Below are positions 12,401 through 27,400 of a DNA stretch of 64,000 nt, in pieces. A model generated the notes under the pieces. The model saw only the letters and a program-made list of their open reading frames with translations, had not been told where the DNA came from and made no database searches. The stretch is from positions 434,001 through 498,000 of the forward strand of contig VXBA01001856.1 in NCBI GenBank assembly GCA_013399895.1, written 5' to 3'. Position numbers and translations under genes: made by a program. The first letter of the stretch is position 1. Every line of letters starts with the position of its first letter. This DNA comes from Serilophus lunatus (Eukaryota; Chordata; Aves; Passeriformes; Eurylaimidae).

Positions 12401-15400
12401 TAAAATCTGGCATCTATAAACAATTCTTAACTACTATACATGTTTGAAGGACAAATTGAAAGAAAACCCCTTTACAGAGGGAGAGGAGATCATGAATGTT
12501 CGTTATTTATTCCTGCAGGCTTCTAATTTCTCTCAGGCAGGATATGATACTAAGCATTGTCTAGGGTAGGGAGAGTTTTACCTTTGCAGCACCAAGGATT
12601 TTCAAAAGTGCCTTCAGTTTCTTTTTAGGAACAGAAAGTAGGCAACCACGGTTGACAGGATGAGTCAATAAATATTCAATGTAATCAATTGCTAATTCTG
12701 GCTTTGATTCCTGTGTCACAAGGAGTTGTACTTGTCGCCTGGATTTTTTAATATTCTAAATGAGAAGGAAGCACAAACCCACTGTTAGTGTCTTACTTTG
12801 CAACTAATTTCAAAGCAGAAGAATATGGCATTAAAATGTCTTGTTCTATCAAAAAATATGCATGATGCCTTTATATAATTTAGCAACTCCCTAATTTTCT
12901 GGCAAATGCACACCTTTCTTGGGGTTAGTGTGTCAGACAACCAGTCACAGGCTAATTCCATAATGTGCCCCACTTGACCCCAGCGACACAGGCAGTCAAT
13001 CAGGGTAGAATATTTGCTTTGGTCAACTCCATTGTCAATATTTCTGAGCCTGGAAATCACACTAGAGCTTAAAAGAAAACAAACAAAAAGAGATGCATTA
13101 GCTTTACATCCATAAGTGCAGAAAAATCCAAAGAAAATCAACTCATATAACACAAAAGGATTCACCAATGGCTTAGACGTACTTGCACATCACAAATTTT
13201 ACTAACATTGCATTTTTTTTGTGGATTAATTTATTCAAATGGGCGTTTAATACATTAAGTTGTAAAAAAATTAACAAATGCAGTCAATAAGAAATTTCTT
13301 GTCAATTGTGTTTCGGATTCCAAGATAATACCTGAATGTAGGAATAGCAGCAGGGGGCATAAAGGATGCCAGAATAACCAAAGGAGTCGTGCAACGCTCA
13401 TCCTAGGAAAAAAAAGCACAGTATATGATGCACATGGACAGGTACAGACATGCACACAAAACTAAAGAGAGTACTGAAAAAGTATGACTAAATTTTCTCA
13501 AATTAAAGATTTCCCTTTTTTCACTACAAATGGAACTGAAAGAAGCTCATAACAATATGTGGCTTGCAAGCTGAAACATCTCATTCCTATTCTTAGAGGT
13601 CAATTTTCATAATTATCATTCACCTTTCTGACAAATTGGCAGAATAAATATCATGAATAATTATGGTAATTATTATAATATGGTATTATAATAACCATTG
13701 CAAAAGAACTAACAGCTCTACCTCACATTTTTTGTCCAGTAATGACTAATGTTTAATTGCACAATCACGACATCATCTAACTCCTCTCAAGGAAACAGTG
13801 CCTTAAATTCACATCACAAATTTACTGAAGACTAAAGGAAAAGGTGCTTATATAACAATGGTAATGCTAAATGCACAACTGTTCATTACAGTATGTCACG
13901 ACACACCATCTAGGCCACAACATAGCCTCACTCAGGTTACACAGAAGCCAATCTAGGTTAAACACTCTTCAGAAATGGTTTATCTGTATGTCCAAGCTTC
14001 ATGAAAACAGTCAAAAGACATTACCTACTTAGACACTCCAAGATCTAAAACCTTTTTAAAGCTCACATTTTTAAAAGACATTTAAAACATATTTGTACCT
14101 TCTTCAGGTAAGTGAAAGGCTGGTTCAGTCTTTAGTCTTTTAGAAACTAAGCCTCTGATGACAGGTCCCTTTAGATCCAAGCTGCTTACTCACTGGATAA
14201 ATATCAAAGTCAAAGAAGATTGCTTGCTAAAGCTTCTCTATTCACCAGAACCTCCCAGGAGGGATGCTACATCCACTACCAAAAAAGATTTGGAATGTCT
14301 TGACAACTTCCAAATGCTTTCAGGGTAGAGAGAGCATTTGGTATGCCTGTGTTGCAGAGTATTACATAGAAATAAACTGCTTTTCACTCCCCAATTGTCT
14401 AATGCAAAGTTGAATTATGACAGCCAACATAAGTCGGTATACTTCAGCACAAAAGCCACCAACTGAATACCAGACATCCAGTAAATAATCCTTTCAAATG
14501 GTGTAACTGACACTATTAGCCACTTTCAAATGACAGCATCCTCCTCAAGAATAACACTAAAACAATCAAATAGAGCAAGGAGACTGAAAATTTGAAAATT
14601 ACCAATTTTAAGTAATTGCCTATATCGAACTCAAACAATAAATCAGTACATGAACAAATCACTAGACAGTAGATTCAAACTAGCAGAAACCACAGAATCA
14701 GAATGGTTTGAGTTGGAAGGGACCTTAAAATTATCTTGTTCCAACCCCCCTGCCATGGGCAGGGACACCGAGCAGGTTGCTCAGTGCCCCACCCAACCTA
14801 GCCTTGAACACTTCCAGGGATGGGGCATCCACAGCTTCTCTGGGAAACCTGTTCCAGTGTCTCACCACACTCACAGTTAGAAGTTTCTTCCTAATATCTA
14901 ATCTAAACCTATTCTCCTTCATCTTAAAGCCATCTCCCCTATCCTGTCATTATATGCTCTTGTAAATAATCTCTTCCATCTTTCTTGCAGGCTCCCTTCA
15001 GGTACTGGAAAAGGCTCCAGTCAGTTCACTCTGGAGCCTTCTCTTCTCCAGGATGAACAATCCCAATTCTCTCAGCTTTTCCTTGCAGGAGAGGTTTCTC
15101 CCCCCCTCTCTTCACCTTGGTGGCTCCTCTGCACTCACCCCAACAGGTCCATGCCCTTCCTGTGCTGGATGCAGCCCTGCAGGTGGGATTTCACCAGAGC
15201 AGAGCAGAGGGGCAAATTCCCTCCCTTGCCCGGCTGCCCACGGTGCTTTTGCTGCAGCCCAGGACAGGTCTGGCTTTCTGGGCTGTGAGTGCACAGTGCT
15301 GGGTCATGTCCAGTGAAAAAGGAGCCTCAGCTCCTCAGTTGTCTGTTCCAGCAGCTGAATCATAAGGGGTGGAAGAGTTTGGGAGCCAGTGTGTAGAAAA

Positions 15401-18400
15401 ACATAGGGACTCCCACGTACACTGAGTATTTATTCTGCAATGGCACAATTTAATTTACTGTTTTTCCAAAACTTCTAAAATCATTTGAAGCAATTTATTG
15501 CCTACATATTTCTGAGTTGACTGTTTAGGTAATGGTTCATCATTCAGACACTGTAATTGGAGAATAGCTTCTACCCATTTGTGGAATTCCAAAAATCTTG
15601 TTACTATTTATCTTTTATAGCAACAACACCATAAAAATAGATAAAAGACATAAAACATGAAAGATGAAAGCATCTGAAGAAAATATTAAGAAAACACAGG
15701 AAAATCTAGTCTTTCTTTACCTTAAACACTTTAAAATATTCAGGAAGTACAGAAGCAAATTTCCTGATGGCATAATCTTTGGCATCTTCATTGTGATCTA
15801 GTGCTTTTTCGATACTTCTCCAGAGAATTACAGTAATCTCCAACAAACTCGCCATGCTGGCCACATCATTTATTGACAACACATTATCCAATACCTGAAA
15901 TACAAACACTTAGATGGCATTATCTATTATATTCTTAAATACAAATTTAAGTTAAAATAAGGTTGAAAAAAGCCATAGAAACCCCTCTAGTCATTTCACA
16001 AAGGCATTGTGGCTTCTGTAGAACATGATCTCCACAATTCAGTCTTAATCTCTCCATATAACTTCACGCATCTTGCAATGGTAAGTTTTTGAATAATTTA
16101 ACTGCAAAACCAAACCAATTTATAATTAGAACAGGAATAAGGAAGCTATCAATTTAAAGTACACTTCATATTCCTTCCATCTTATTCCAGCTACTTCACC
16201 AAATTTCTGCTATAGCAGGACACGAAAACAAGATAATGGCAGTTCTCTCTTTCTAATTCCACAGATGCCTGAGGGCTTCCCCCTGCATTTCTGTCATGTC
16301 ATTTACTGCCTATGTCTCAAACCAAGCACCACCAGAATTTAGCACAAAGGAGACTTTCTTACACTTGTGTTCTCCTTTTCACTTTCCTCCTCCTCATCCC
16401 CACTGTCATCCAGATCCTCTTTCCTTGCTTTCTGGATGCAGGCGTTCAAGCAGCGCCGAATAGTGAGCATCAATTTAGCTGCATTTGAATAGAGCAAGAA
16501 TAAATTAGACACTGACTATTTGTTAATAATGTTGCTAATAAATGCTTCTAATTATAACTCTGGAAAGTGAGTATGAAAAAGCAGGGAACAGAACCAGAAA
16601 TAACTAGGAAAAAAGGAGAAAAATTCCTCATCAAAGAAATGGAAAACATGTGAAAATGTTTTATCTCAAGTATGAAGAAGAAACAGCAACATTATCATCA
16701 GGTTCTGTAATTTTACTGTTAAAACGTCTACTAAAAAAATTCCCCAAAATAACCACCACCTTATCAAATCAGGACCAGAGGAAGCTCCCACAACTCCTAC
16801 GTTCATATGGCATAGCTGTTAATTTAATGACCTCCACTGGAGAACACATCACCTCCCATGTCAACTACCACTATCTGGAAAAGATATAGTAGCCCAAACT
16901 TTGCATTCCTGAATGAGGAGCTCAGCTCCAGATGAAGGGAAAGGGTCATGCCCATGAAAGTATGACCAGGTGATTTCATAATCATGTGATTTTGTCACTA
17001 CCTTACCAAGGAAATCAGCTGAGAGGCAATGGTTTGGGCATTTTACCCAAGTCACTCCATGCTGACCACTTGGCTTCTATCAGAACTCCTCTGAAACACA
17101 ATTTTCCCAATTTTACTTGGTTCCATAGCACTTTTCTAAAAAAGCAGCAACATTCTGTGCTCTTTTTCCTGAAACTTTCTGAAGCTTTTAGCTGGAAGGA
17201 TGCCTTCTTAGATTTTCTCTGAACAACCTGAAAATATTGATCCACAAATCCCAGATTTCAGATTATCAGAAAAATACTTCTAAGCTTCTGTAGAATCTTT
17301 CAGATGAAGATCTCAAATCACTTAAGGCACCAGGGTATTTTGTTTACATATTTCTACATGATAAATAGAAAACAACTGAGATAGTTTTAAGGTACATGTG
17401 AGAAGAAAAGGGAACAGAGGGACCAAGTAACATTACTGGCTGGATAGTACAGTACTGGACCTAAGAGCAGAAATTAAAAGCTTTGAATGACTGTTGTCAT
17501 TCATTACTGGTGTCAAGAACTTCGAAAACTACGAATTAATATAATACTAAACCCCAAAAATCTAGCCACAGTGCATCACTGTTACATTAACAAAAAAATA
17601 AAAAGCAATTACGTGGTGTGACGTTAGTAACTCCAAAAACTCCTAAGGTTTTGTACTTCACCTATACTGGTGGGGGCAGTATACTCATTAGCATACTGAT
17701 AGAACTTTCTGGCGGCTGCTGGATTCATCTGGATGAGGGTAACACAGCGCTCACACCACACTTCCTCAGGCTGGTTAACGGGAAAGAAAGAGTTGAACAA
17801 GAGGTCCACGATGCGCCGGGACACAGGCCGGGAATCAACCTCCAGGCGAGTCAGGAGATGCTCCATGGGACAGATATTCCAGAACTTTTGAAAGGAGGGA
17901 AAGATATTAAACAAGTTAGAAAGAAAAAAAAAAAAAAAGAAAAACAGTCACTTCATTTTCCACAGAGAGCCTCACCAACTATAAGCAGCATTTACCAGGA
18001 AAGCCTGAGCAATTTTTACCAAACACCAGCAGGTACTGGAGGTCACACTGTGCTGCAGCAATGCTACTTTGATCTTCCAAGGCATCTCTAAATCTCCTGG
18101 TATCCTGATATACTGATAAAATTCTGTCTCCAGAAATTCCAGCTCAATACACCTGCAATGCTCATGTAATTCCATAGATATAGGGAAGATTATTTACTGT
18201 ACAAGGACATCACACCATATACAATTATTTGTCATTATGTGCCATGTTTCATGTTCTCAACATAAGACAAAGTAGAACCAAACTACCTACAAGTATTGCT
18301 TGTATAAACCCTAAAAGCCTGTATGGATCAACACCCTTTCCCAAACCATCCCAAGCCATAAGTGCATCCATCGTTACCAGAGCTCTGGTTTACTTGTACA

Positions 18401-21400
18401 TGGAAATCAAAGCCTATGAAATTCCAAGAATGCACAGCTTGTTATACCAACAGTAACACTACTCACATCTGCAATTTATTGACAAGATCCTGAATTAATT
18501 AGGTTGTGCAATTTCAGATTAAAACAAAGTTTTTTTTGACGTTGAAAAAAAATATTTTGTTCTTGAGTAGAAATATTTGCAGCAACTAATTACCCTGTGA
18601 GTTCAAGCTATGGGCATCCTTACTAGAATTGTCATGAAGAGAAGGCCCTTGTAATAAGTATTAAAGTGATCCCAGAACTTACCAGAAATACATATTACAG
18701 TTTTCAAATAAATAGGAAATTATTGAAAAACATCTAACACTTACTACAATATTTTTCTTTATGTAACCCTGATCCTTTCTTCCTCAAAAAAATCCCTGAA
18801 GTTGAGAATTATCTTTTTCCCCTGTCTTCAATAGCAGCAAATTCCGAAAAACTCAGAGAAGTCATTTCCTTGAACTTTCATACTTAATGACAAATAACTT
18901 TAAAAAGATTTCTTTACATTTAACAGCAGCACCAATACTTTGTTTTTGAGAGACATCAAATAATTTAAAGCATTGTTGATATTGAATACAAGCTAAAAAG
19001 AGCCTGACTCTATTTTATTACACAGATAACTGTTATTAATGGATCAAATCATACTGCTATATCATATCTTATGAAGAGTTAAAGCCCAGCACAAGAAGTG
19101 CTGAGTACCTGTGAGGTTACAGAGGGATGTGGAAATGAGTATTAAAAAATACATGAGAAGATGACGAGGTATTAGGGGATTCTGCTTGCTGAGTATTTTT
19201 TGAAACAATAACAAGAACATGATAGAAATCATGGTTATGATTTCAGAGTCCAACACTTTTAGAACAAGTTCTATGATCTTTTGTTTCTGCTAATTCTGTA
19301 AACCAAGTCATACAACTCCCAGGTAACACATAGGCTCATGGAGAGCTCAGGATACCACAGGTATTAAGAGTATTACTGCAGCAAAGCATGTATCTCTTTC
19401 CTGTTAAGAATACTGCAGCAGTCTCAAAATGTACTTTTTTTTTTGAAAAGGAATGCCTTGATTTTATCTCCTTGAGGCTTGATACTTGTCCTACCTTAGC
19501 AGCCCTGGTAGCCTTGACTTTCAGCAGCAGATCAACAAAAGCCACTCGCACTTTCTCTGAGGTGTCATGAAGACTCTGCTTGGTTGCTGGCAGGAGCTCT
19601 TCCAGTAATGGATGACTTAGTTTGTTGTCCAAAATTATTGGTAGGCACTGAAAAAAGAAAAGCAAACCCAGAATGAGTAGATTTGAAAAATATGTAGCCA
19701 AAAATTGTTGAAATGGACCATGATACTTCTAAGATTAAATGAAGCAGGGACAGACAGTGAACAGTATATTTTTCTCTTAATATTCAACAAAAATTGCTTT
19801 GGTTATTTCAAATTTCCATTGAACTGTTCAGTGAACTCATTTCAGCTGAAACAGCTTCAGATCTTCACTGAGGCCACAGCCTTGCCTTCTACATGAGCAC
19901 TGCAAAGTCCTTTTTGCGGTGGCAATACCAGCTCCCTAAACTCTGCTGATTTCAAATTAGAAATACATCCTTTTTTTCCAACTTATTTTTCAAATCGGCA
20001 CCTTCTGTTTTTCCCATATAGCCCCCCCATGCAGCTGTAGAGGAGCAAGTGAGGATGAGTATGAAGATTGCTCCAATTTAGGGCTGAACTGATACAGACA
20101 CAAAAACTTCAAGTGAAAATACTGCTCGGGGAATCAATTTTGTCCAAGCTACCAGTTATACACCAGATAAAAGAAAAAGGCCAAATCCCAGGAACACAAA
20201 GTAAGGTACAAAATCCTCATTGTGTCTTGGGAAGTGCTAAAACCAGGGACACAGAAACATCCTGGAACCTGCCTGCATAGGTTTTCAAGCCTAAGCATCC
20301 TTTCTAAGAGCTAAAATAACTGAATTATTACTGGAAACGCAAAGCAGTTGAGAGGAGCCAGAAAGCCAACCAGTTACTATTTCAAAAGGCATTTATGTAT
20401 TCCAAATATGTGGCTTTTATAAAATGTGCAAAATTCCATGTTCTAGGAATTTTATTACCAAAGTCATTTTGCAGAACAGTTATTTCCTTGACTTGAAGTG
20501 GGCTATACTGGAATCCTGTGCATCAAGTAAAACATAAAAATGATAATCATGATTTTAAATTTAGAAAAATATTTACTTTAAAAACAGAGCACCGAACATC
20601 AGCAGATGTTATATCACATGCCAGATCTCCAGTTATCTTTTTTAAAAGATCAGCCAGAATTGTTGGAGGAATCATCTCCCAGTATCTGGATGTTATCTGA
20701 CTAACTCCAAGTATCCCTGTAGAGCGGACAACTGGATGAGGATCTTCTAAGAGATTCTAAAACAAACAGAAGAATGATAGTGTGAGGATATGGATTACTG
20801 TGACTCTACTGCTGTTTGACATGAACCTCTCATAAACAGAAAGCACCCCATTCCCTTTTAATCATTATGCAAATTGTCACACAATAAAAGAACTGTAATT
20901 ATAATTGTCCTTCAAGGCATTATAAAGCAAACTGAGCAATTTAAATCAGAAGCAAAATTAAGACAACTACTGACCAAATTTTTTATTTGGACTTTGGAAA
21001 CATTTTTTTTAAAAAAACAGATCATAGTAAGTCTTGCATTTGTGACTTAATTAAGAGTATTTTATTTATATGAGTTTACTCTGATCACTCATTGATCAAT
21101 GATATTTACTCAGGATTCCCCAAACATTTTCTTAATGAGAATACTAAGCCCATTCTCACTCATCTAGAAAGGTAAGGACCTTTTTATCTCCATTATACTT
21201 AATTTCAGAAGTCTTTCATAAGACAGTACTGAACTTCCATAAATGCTTCTATATGAACTGTAAAGCTCTCTTCACCAATCCCATGTTAAGGATCAAGATC
21301 TGTTACTCCTGCATTCGGTCTTTCAAAAGCATCTCTTGTTCACAGGTTAATGAAAAAGAAATTCAAATATTTCCTTTTCAGACTTGGAAATGGTGTGTGT

Positions 21401-24400
21401 TATCCGCTGTGAACAAACTATAGAAATTTAAAATATATCACAGTGTTGTATTTTCCTACAAACACTATCCAGTACCATAACTTTAATTGCATCAACAACT
21501 TGGTTTTGAGCTAGCTCTAATAAAAGTTTACATTTTTAACATTTTAGTTTCATAATAACTTACAAAAAGCTCCTCAAACTGTTTTTGGATTTCAATGTCC
21601 ATCTCTTCAGTGTTAAAACTGGGATCACGAACAGGAAAAGCATCGACAAACAAAAACGCTGCATTTGCTCGAACTTCTGCGTTTCTGGCCTGTTACAATG
21701 AGGAAAATATTTTTTCAGTAAGGACAAACTGTTAATATCCAAAGGCATATCTTGTCATCCTGTCAAATCCTGCTCTCCAAACACTTTTAGCAAGCTAGTG
21801 TTTTTAATTAAGTAGATGAAAGAGATGAATTTATAGATGCACAGGAGAACTTATAGTCATATATGAGTTTTAAGGGTTTATCTTACATTTCTGCCCATGG
21901 TAAGAGGTTATTATTACAATCAGCTTTCAAAGCATATCAATGACCCTGAAGAGGAATAGTCAGAGCTCTTCTGTAGCGATGAATAAATTAAAAGCAATTG
22001 GGATTTCTCTTGGTTGCCTTGAAGCTCCTCTTCAGGACAGAAGAATCTTGAATTCAAGCAGACGAAACTAATTAACTTGCCTGTCAAGAGACAGGTTATT
22101 TAATTAAAAAGCTCAAGCCTATTTCTCCTAGAAAACAGTATTTAGTAACTAAGTACCAGAAGGCCTGGAGAGTAACTTACCCAGCATAAATACATTCTGC
22201 ATCTCTGCACATAAGGAACAGGACCATGTTCTGAGCTCCAGGCAGCTCATCAAAAATCTAAGGCAAGCCTCACAACCCTCAGACATTTTACTATTTGTAA
22301 CAGTTTTGTTTTGTGTACTCCAACATACACTGCACTGGTTGTAGAGCTCCAAAGGCAAAGCAAAATGAAAAATGTGTCTATTTAGACACTTGTTCAGTGA
22401 AAGATAATTGACCCTCTAGCCTCTTACAGGACAAAAATAAAATGAAACAATGAGGAAATTCAAGGCCTCTCAAGGAGAAACCTGGAATCAGACCACCAAA
22501 CTACATTTTATTTACCAAGGGGAGCAGTGCAATGCTTCTCTTGGAAAGAAGAGAGATGAAAGAACTTTGTTCAGATTTTAGGTCCAACTTAAAAAAAAAA
22601 AAGAAACTATATATATTTAGTGTGGTAAAACAAGCAAAGTGGGCCTAAGTCTAACAGCAACACAAAAGACAGTTCTGGGAACCCTCCTGACTACTCTAAT
22701 AATCCAATTTTCTTCTTCCCTTTTCATAAGGAACATTCAGATCAAAGGCAGGGAAAAGAAGCATGACATTAACCATGTAATATTTAGACTTTATAGACTA
22801 ATGACAAGTAAAAACAGAAAAACACGAAAAAAATGAGCAATAATGACTTCATTTACAATCTCCCTTTTGTATTTCTTGTCTGGACCAATCCTGATATGCT
22901 GAATCATATCTCTGGGTAGAACAAAAACATTCCAAATTCTTCAAGTCAACAAAATTAAGCAAAACTAAATTGAATACTACAAGGGCAAATAAAGCACATA
23001 CCTACATACTTTAATTAGGGATTGTGTTTTATGTATCAAGGATAATGCAAACAGTTTAAAGGTGGAAAGACCACAATTTTTAAGTCTATTCTATAAAGCT
23101 GTGGAAAATCCTTTAACTCTGAGAGCTTGTCTATATTTAAGAATTGACACATAACAAGCTAATATGTGAATTCAGTGTGAAAGAGCTCTTCTACACTGAC
23201 ATTGCATGTGAGAATTAATTCAAATGTGTTTTTGAGCAATAACCTAGAGCTTGTCTACCATGGCCATTCCAGAAAGTTAATTTCCATACACTTTCTAAGT
23301 GCATTACACTGAATTCCATTAAGCTCACTCTCATTCTGAACTAAGTACCCACAGTTCAAATTCCTGCCTTTAATTAATTTGAATTTATCCCAAAAGCATT
23401 TGCATATTCAGGCATGTAATAGAATAAATGTCTTTAGAGAGGAAGAACCTAAGACCGTAAATTTTAATCCACACTGACTTTTCCATTCAAGAGCCTGCAG
23501 TTACTTAAATGACTAATATTTCTTTACCTTTATGCTTGTATTATTCTGAGGAACTTTCAGAACCTTTTTAAATAATATTTTAATTTTTTTTCTAATTTTC
23601 AGAGCTTTCTTTTAAATTTCATCTGCTCTTACAGATCCTGAAATTCAGTTCCAATTATATCAAACAGTTGCCCCAGTACATGTTAGTTTAAATGTGTGGG
23701 ATGTTAAAAAAAGACAACCAAACACACCACTTTAAAGGAGTCACTTCCTTCAACAGCTTGAATTCCTGGAGGAGTGGTTCTTGACTTTTTGAGCTTGATA
23801 AGAAAAAGCTTAATCACTACTTATCTCACACTAAATATCTACATTTTTATATCCATATTGCTTCTCATACTAATAACTAATTACTGCAAAACTATTTGTT
23901 ACATTGGCATGATACTTTTCACAATAAAGACATGAAAAATGATGAAGTTACATATGGGCTTATATTAAAAAAACTTAAAGTTGCACAAAGGCTTATAATT
24001 TATGTGTAGGTAAAAGCCCCAGTGGAAGTTTCTGAGATCCGTGTATGTGCAAAACAAGCAACTTAAGAAGAAACAGAGAACTATGCATCACAAATGTGCA
24101 TTCTCAGTTTAAAGATTTCAGAGGCCAAGCCAAGTAGTTTCAACATGAACAGTTCTGGAATTCATTACATTCCTAGAACTGAAGCATTTTTGCTTTCTGG
24201 AAGCAGGAGAGGCAAACAGGCCTTGTATGTTCTTTGTTTCATAACCAGTGTTCTACAACAAGATTTGTTCTTCACTCTATTAAAATAACTGTATTAAATT
24301 AGGGATTCAGCTGAAACAGGAGCATCAAACTGGTTATTTAAAATGAAGGTGACATTTCAAGCTTTGGAGTAGAATCTATAACAGTAATGACAATTATAAG

Positions 24401-27400
24401 CTTCCCTTCTCAGTTCTGAATCTTAAACTACTGGTGATTCTGAGTCACAGCAACAATTATCCTCATAAAGCCAAATACTCCAGCAGCACTATGTGATTTG
24501 TTCTAGCAATGGAACCATTAGTGATGTGAAAATTATGAACGGCAGCTGTCAAAAACTTCTACCACTTCTGGAATCAGTGGGGGGTCTCCCACTGTCTTGC
24601 TGCAAATCAATAATTAACCCTTTTTTCCCCTCAAGACATACCTTTCTATTACATTTCTCCAAATAAAAGTCTGCAGATTTAATAAGGTTTGACAGGATGT
24701 CCCTCCAAAGTACTCCAACTTTATATTTTGAGTCCTGGGCTTTGAGAAGTGACTCCCTATAAAGATAGCAAGTCCCTTAAAAATGGAATACTGTGTTTTG
24801 CTAACCACTCCAAAATTCTTTCTGAGACACTACTCATGAATTTTGCCATTGTATCAAAAGTCAGTTAAAACCCCTATTCTTTCCAGAGAGAGAAATGTAG
24901 AAATTAAAAGAAGCCATACTATGTAGCTATTATTCCCCTGCCCTGGGCACATACATGTTTCATGCAGAAGGTTCCTTGCTTATATTAATTCTAAAGGGAT
25001 GGGATCCAACCCTAATGTAAGACCAAAAAAGATATTAGGCTAGCAATGAGTCACTTCATCTTTCCACTTCTACCACAGGACTCTATTGAAACCAAACTCC
25101 TTCCTGTAAGTCATAAAATCCATTTGAAATAACTCCTTATGTTATGAAATATTTTCAACTTTAAGAATTCCAGATATTTCTCTCATGGCTAGAGAAGATG
25201 CTGCATGACCAATCAGGAACTGAAACTATAAATGTTGAATTTGGCTGTAACAAATGATAAGTACGTGCACAAACACACAAACGGATTTCATAACCTTAGA
25301 GAGAACAAAAGCTGATCACAAAGAAGGAAGAAGGTTCATTTGAATCCCAGAGTGTGACTGAGGAGGCAAACTGCAGTAGGTGCCCTTTAGTCTGTGCAGC
25401 AATCCACAGGAGACACACACACAAACTCTTTAAAAGTACTATAAGTAAGATATCCTCCTGTAACACCTCATTAAAAGCACATCTGTAGCATGAATGTTTA
25501 TACATACAGTCAAAGTAGAATAAAAGTTTTTCTAAAATAATACTCTAGTAAATTCTTTGAGCTGCATTCTAAAGCTGCTAATTAATCAGAAGGTGAGATG
25601 AAGTCCTATTCTGAACATTTCTGGCTTTGATCAATAAAGCGTAACATTGATAATTCCCTGAAGTTCTTGGAAAACAGAACACAACATTACACAAAATTTC
25701 CAAATTGAGAAGATGAGAACACCAACTGCAAGCCTGGAAAGCACTCTAGGTACCTGCAGACAAAACTGAATTATAGCAGTAAATTATATTAACAAATCAG
25801 AATATTGTTGTGCATATTAAGCCTAATTAGAACATGCAAAGCTACTCAGCTACATCTGAGATGTTAAACACTGACCCTGTTGTTTGTAGCCATTTCATTT
25901 TAAAAGCAATTACTAAGAAGAGAAAATGTGGGAGGGACACAAAATTTAGTAATTAGAGACTTCTATTTTCTGGAAAGGATCCTTACCTTCAGTGCTCTCC
26001 AGAGGATGGGCTGATACAGCCTGTAGAGCATTTCTTCTACTCCTTGACGGACTTTACTTTGTTTATGAAAATAAGTCAGCATCTAAGGAAAAACAAACAA
26101 ACCAGTCCCCAAACCCTTTTTAATGGTATATTCTAAATTCAAGAGTGATAAGGAGTTGTCTAATTTCATAATTTTTGTTTTCATCATATGGAAAATGATA
26201 AAGCTAGACATGTTAATTGACCCTGTATTTTATTAAAAAGTCTCAAAAATAAGAAAACTAAATAGATCTACTAAATAGCACATTTTTATAACTTTATAGA
26301 TTCAGTAAGTGCATAAAGATCTACAACTAAGAAAAAATCATGGCTAGATGGTTTCACAGAAACAACTTGGGTTTTGTTACAATAAAAACGCAGTAATATT
26401 TTGAAACCATAAAACTATCAACTACAGATAAATAAGCTTTTTCTGTTAAGCACAAAGAAACACTGTTTTGTAATCCAATTTGGAGTTATCTAAATACAAA
26501 TCTACAACTGTAATACATTTGTAATGCACTGATGAAAAGCAAGTATCAACCAGCACTCCTTGGGTCTCAAAACTGTGCTTAGATAAACATACTGTTATTT
26601 GTGTGTCTGAATTACCCAGGAAAGAAAGAGAAAGTGGAAGACCAGAGCAGAATATGAGAAAGGACATCATGTAACTTGATATGAAGTGATTCTTTCACCC
26701 AAAACACCGGGCAGTTTGAAGAGAAGTTGACCCTCTAGTGGCCAGTACTTCAAGTATTCTGAGCTCCAGCTGGATGGGGAAGCCTGGGAATAGAATGTAT
26801 GGAAAAGATGCTCTGGGGAAAGAGCTGCTTTTCCCTGGGATTGAAATACGCTGAAGTACAGACATGTTACAATTTGTAAGAGGCTGTGCAGCTCTTATTT
26901 CTGTATGAGAATGATGGATCTAAGCCAGGATTAATGGCAAATCAATACTGGTTTGTAACAGACTTCATTAGATCAGTGAGTATCAAATATTTGCAACACG
27001 GACATTGGGGTTATAGTCAGAATTCTGAATTCAGAAGGTGTGTGTTGCTCTCCTCTCCTTCGCCATTCTTTCAGTAAAATAGCAAGTCCAAACTTTGCTC
27101 AAGTGAGTGACTGTGGCTGGTTACCCTCACAATTGCTACAAGAACTCCTGGATTCTAAAGGACCGTTTTTAATCCAAGTCTTACTTACTGAAAAAGAACA
27201 CATCATTCAAATTCATTCCAAGACCCACTCCCCTTGCAAACCAAAGACAGATTTATTCACTGTCTTCCTTCCAAATCAGAAGCTTCTGAGGCTGAAAAAT
27301 ATGAAATGCCCTGTCAAAAGCCTATTCCATCAATCAGGAATGACAGAACAAGGAAATTCTACAGGTATTAGAAAATAAAACAGGAAAAAGCCCAAACAAA

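Noticed and set aside
17618..18091. 157-residue plus-strand open frame
   Set aside because: It runs antisense over NCAPG2 exon 14; it is a shadow of that conserved exon.
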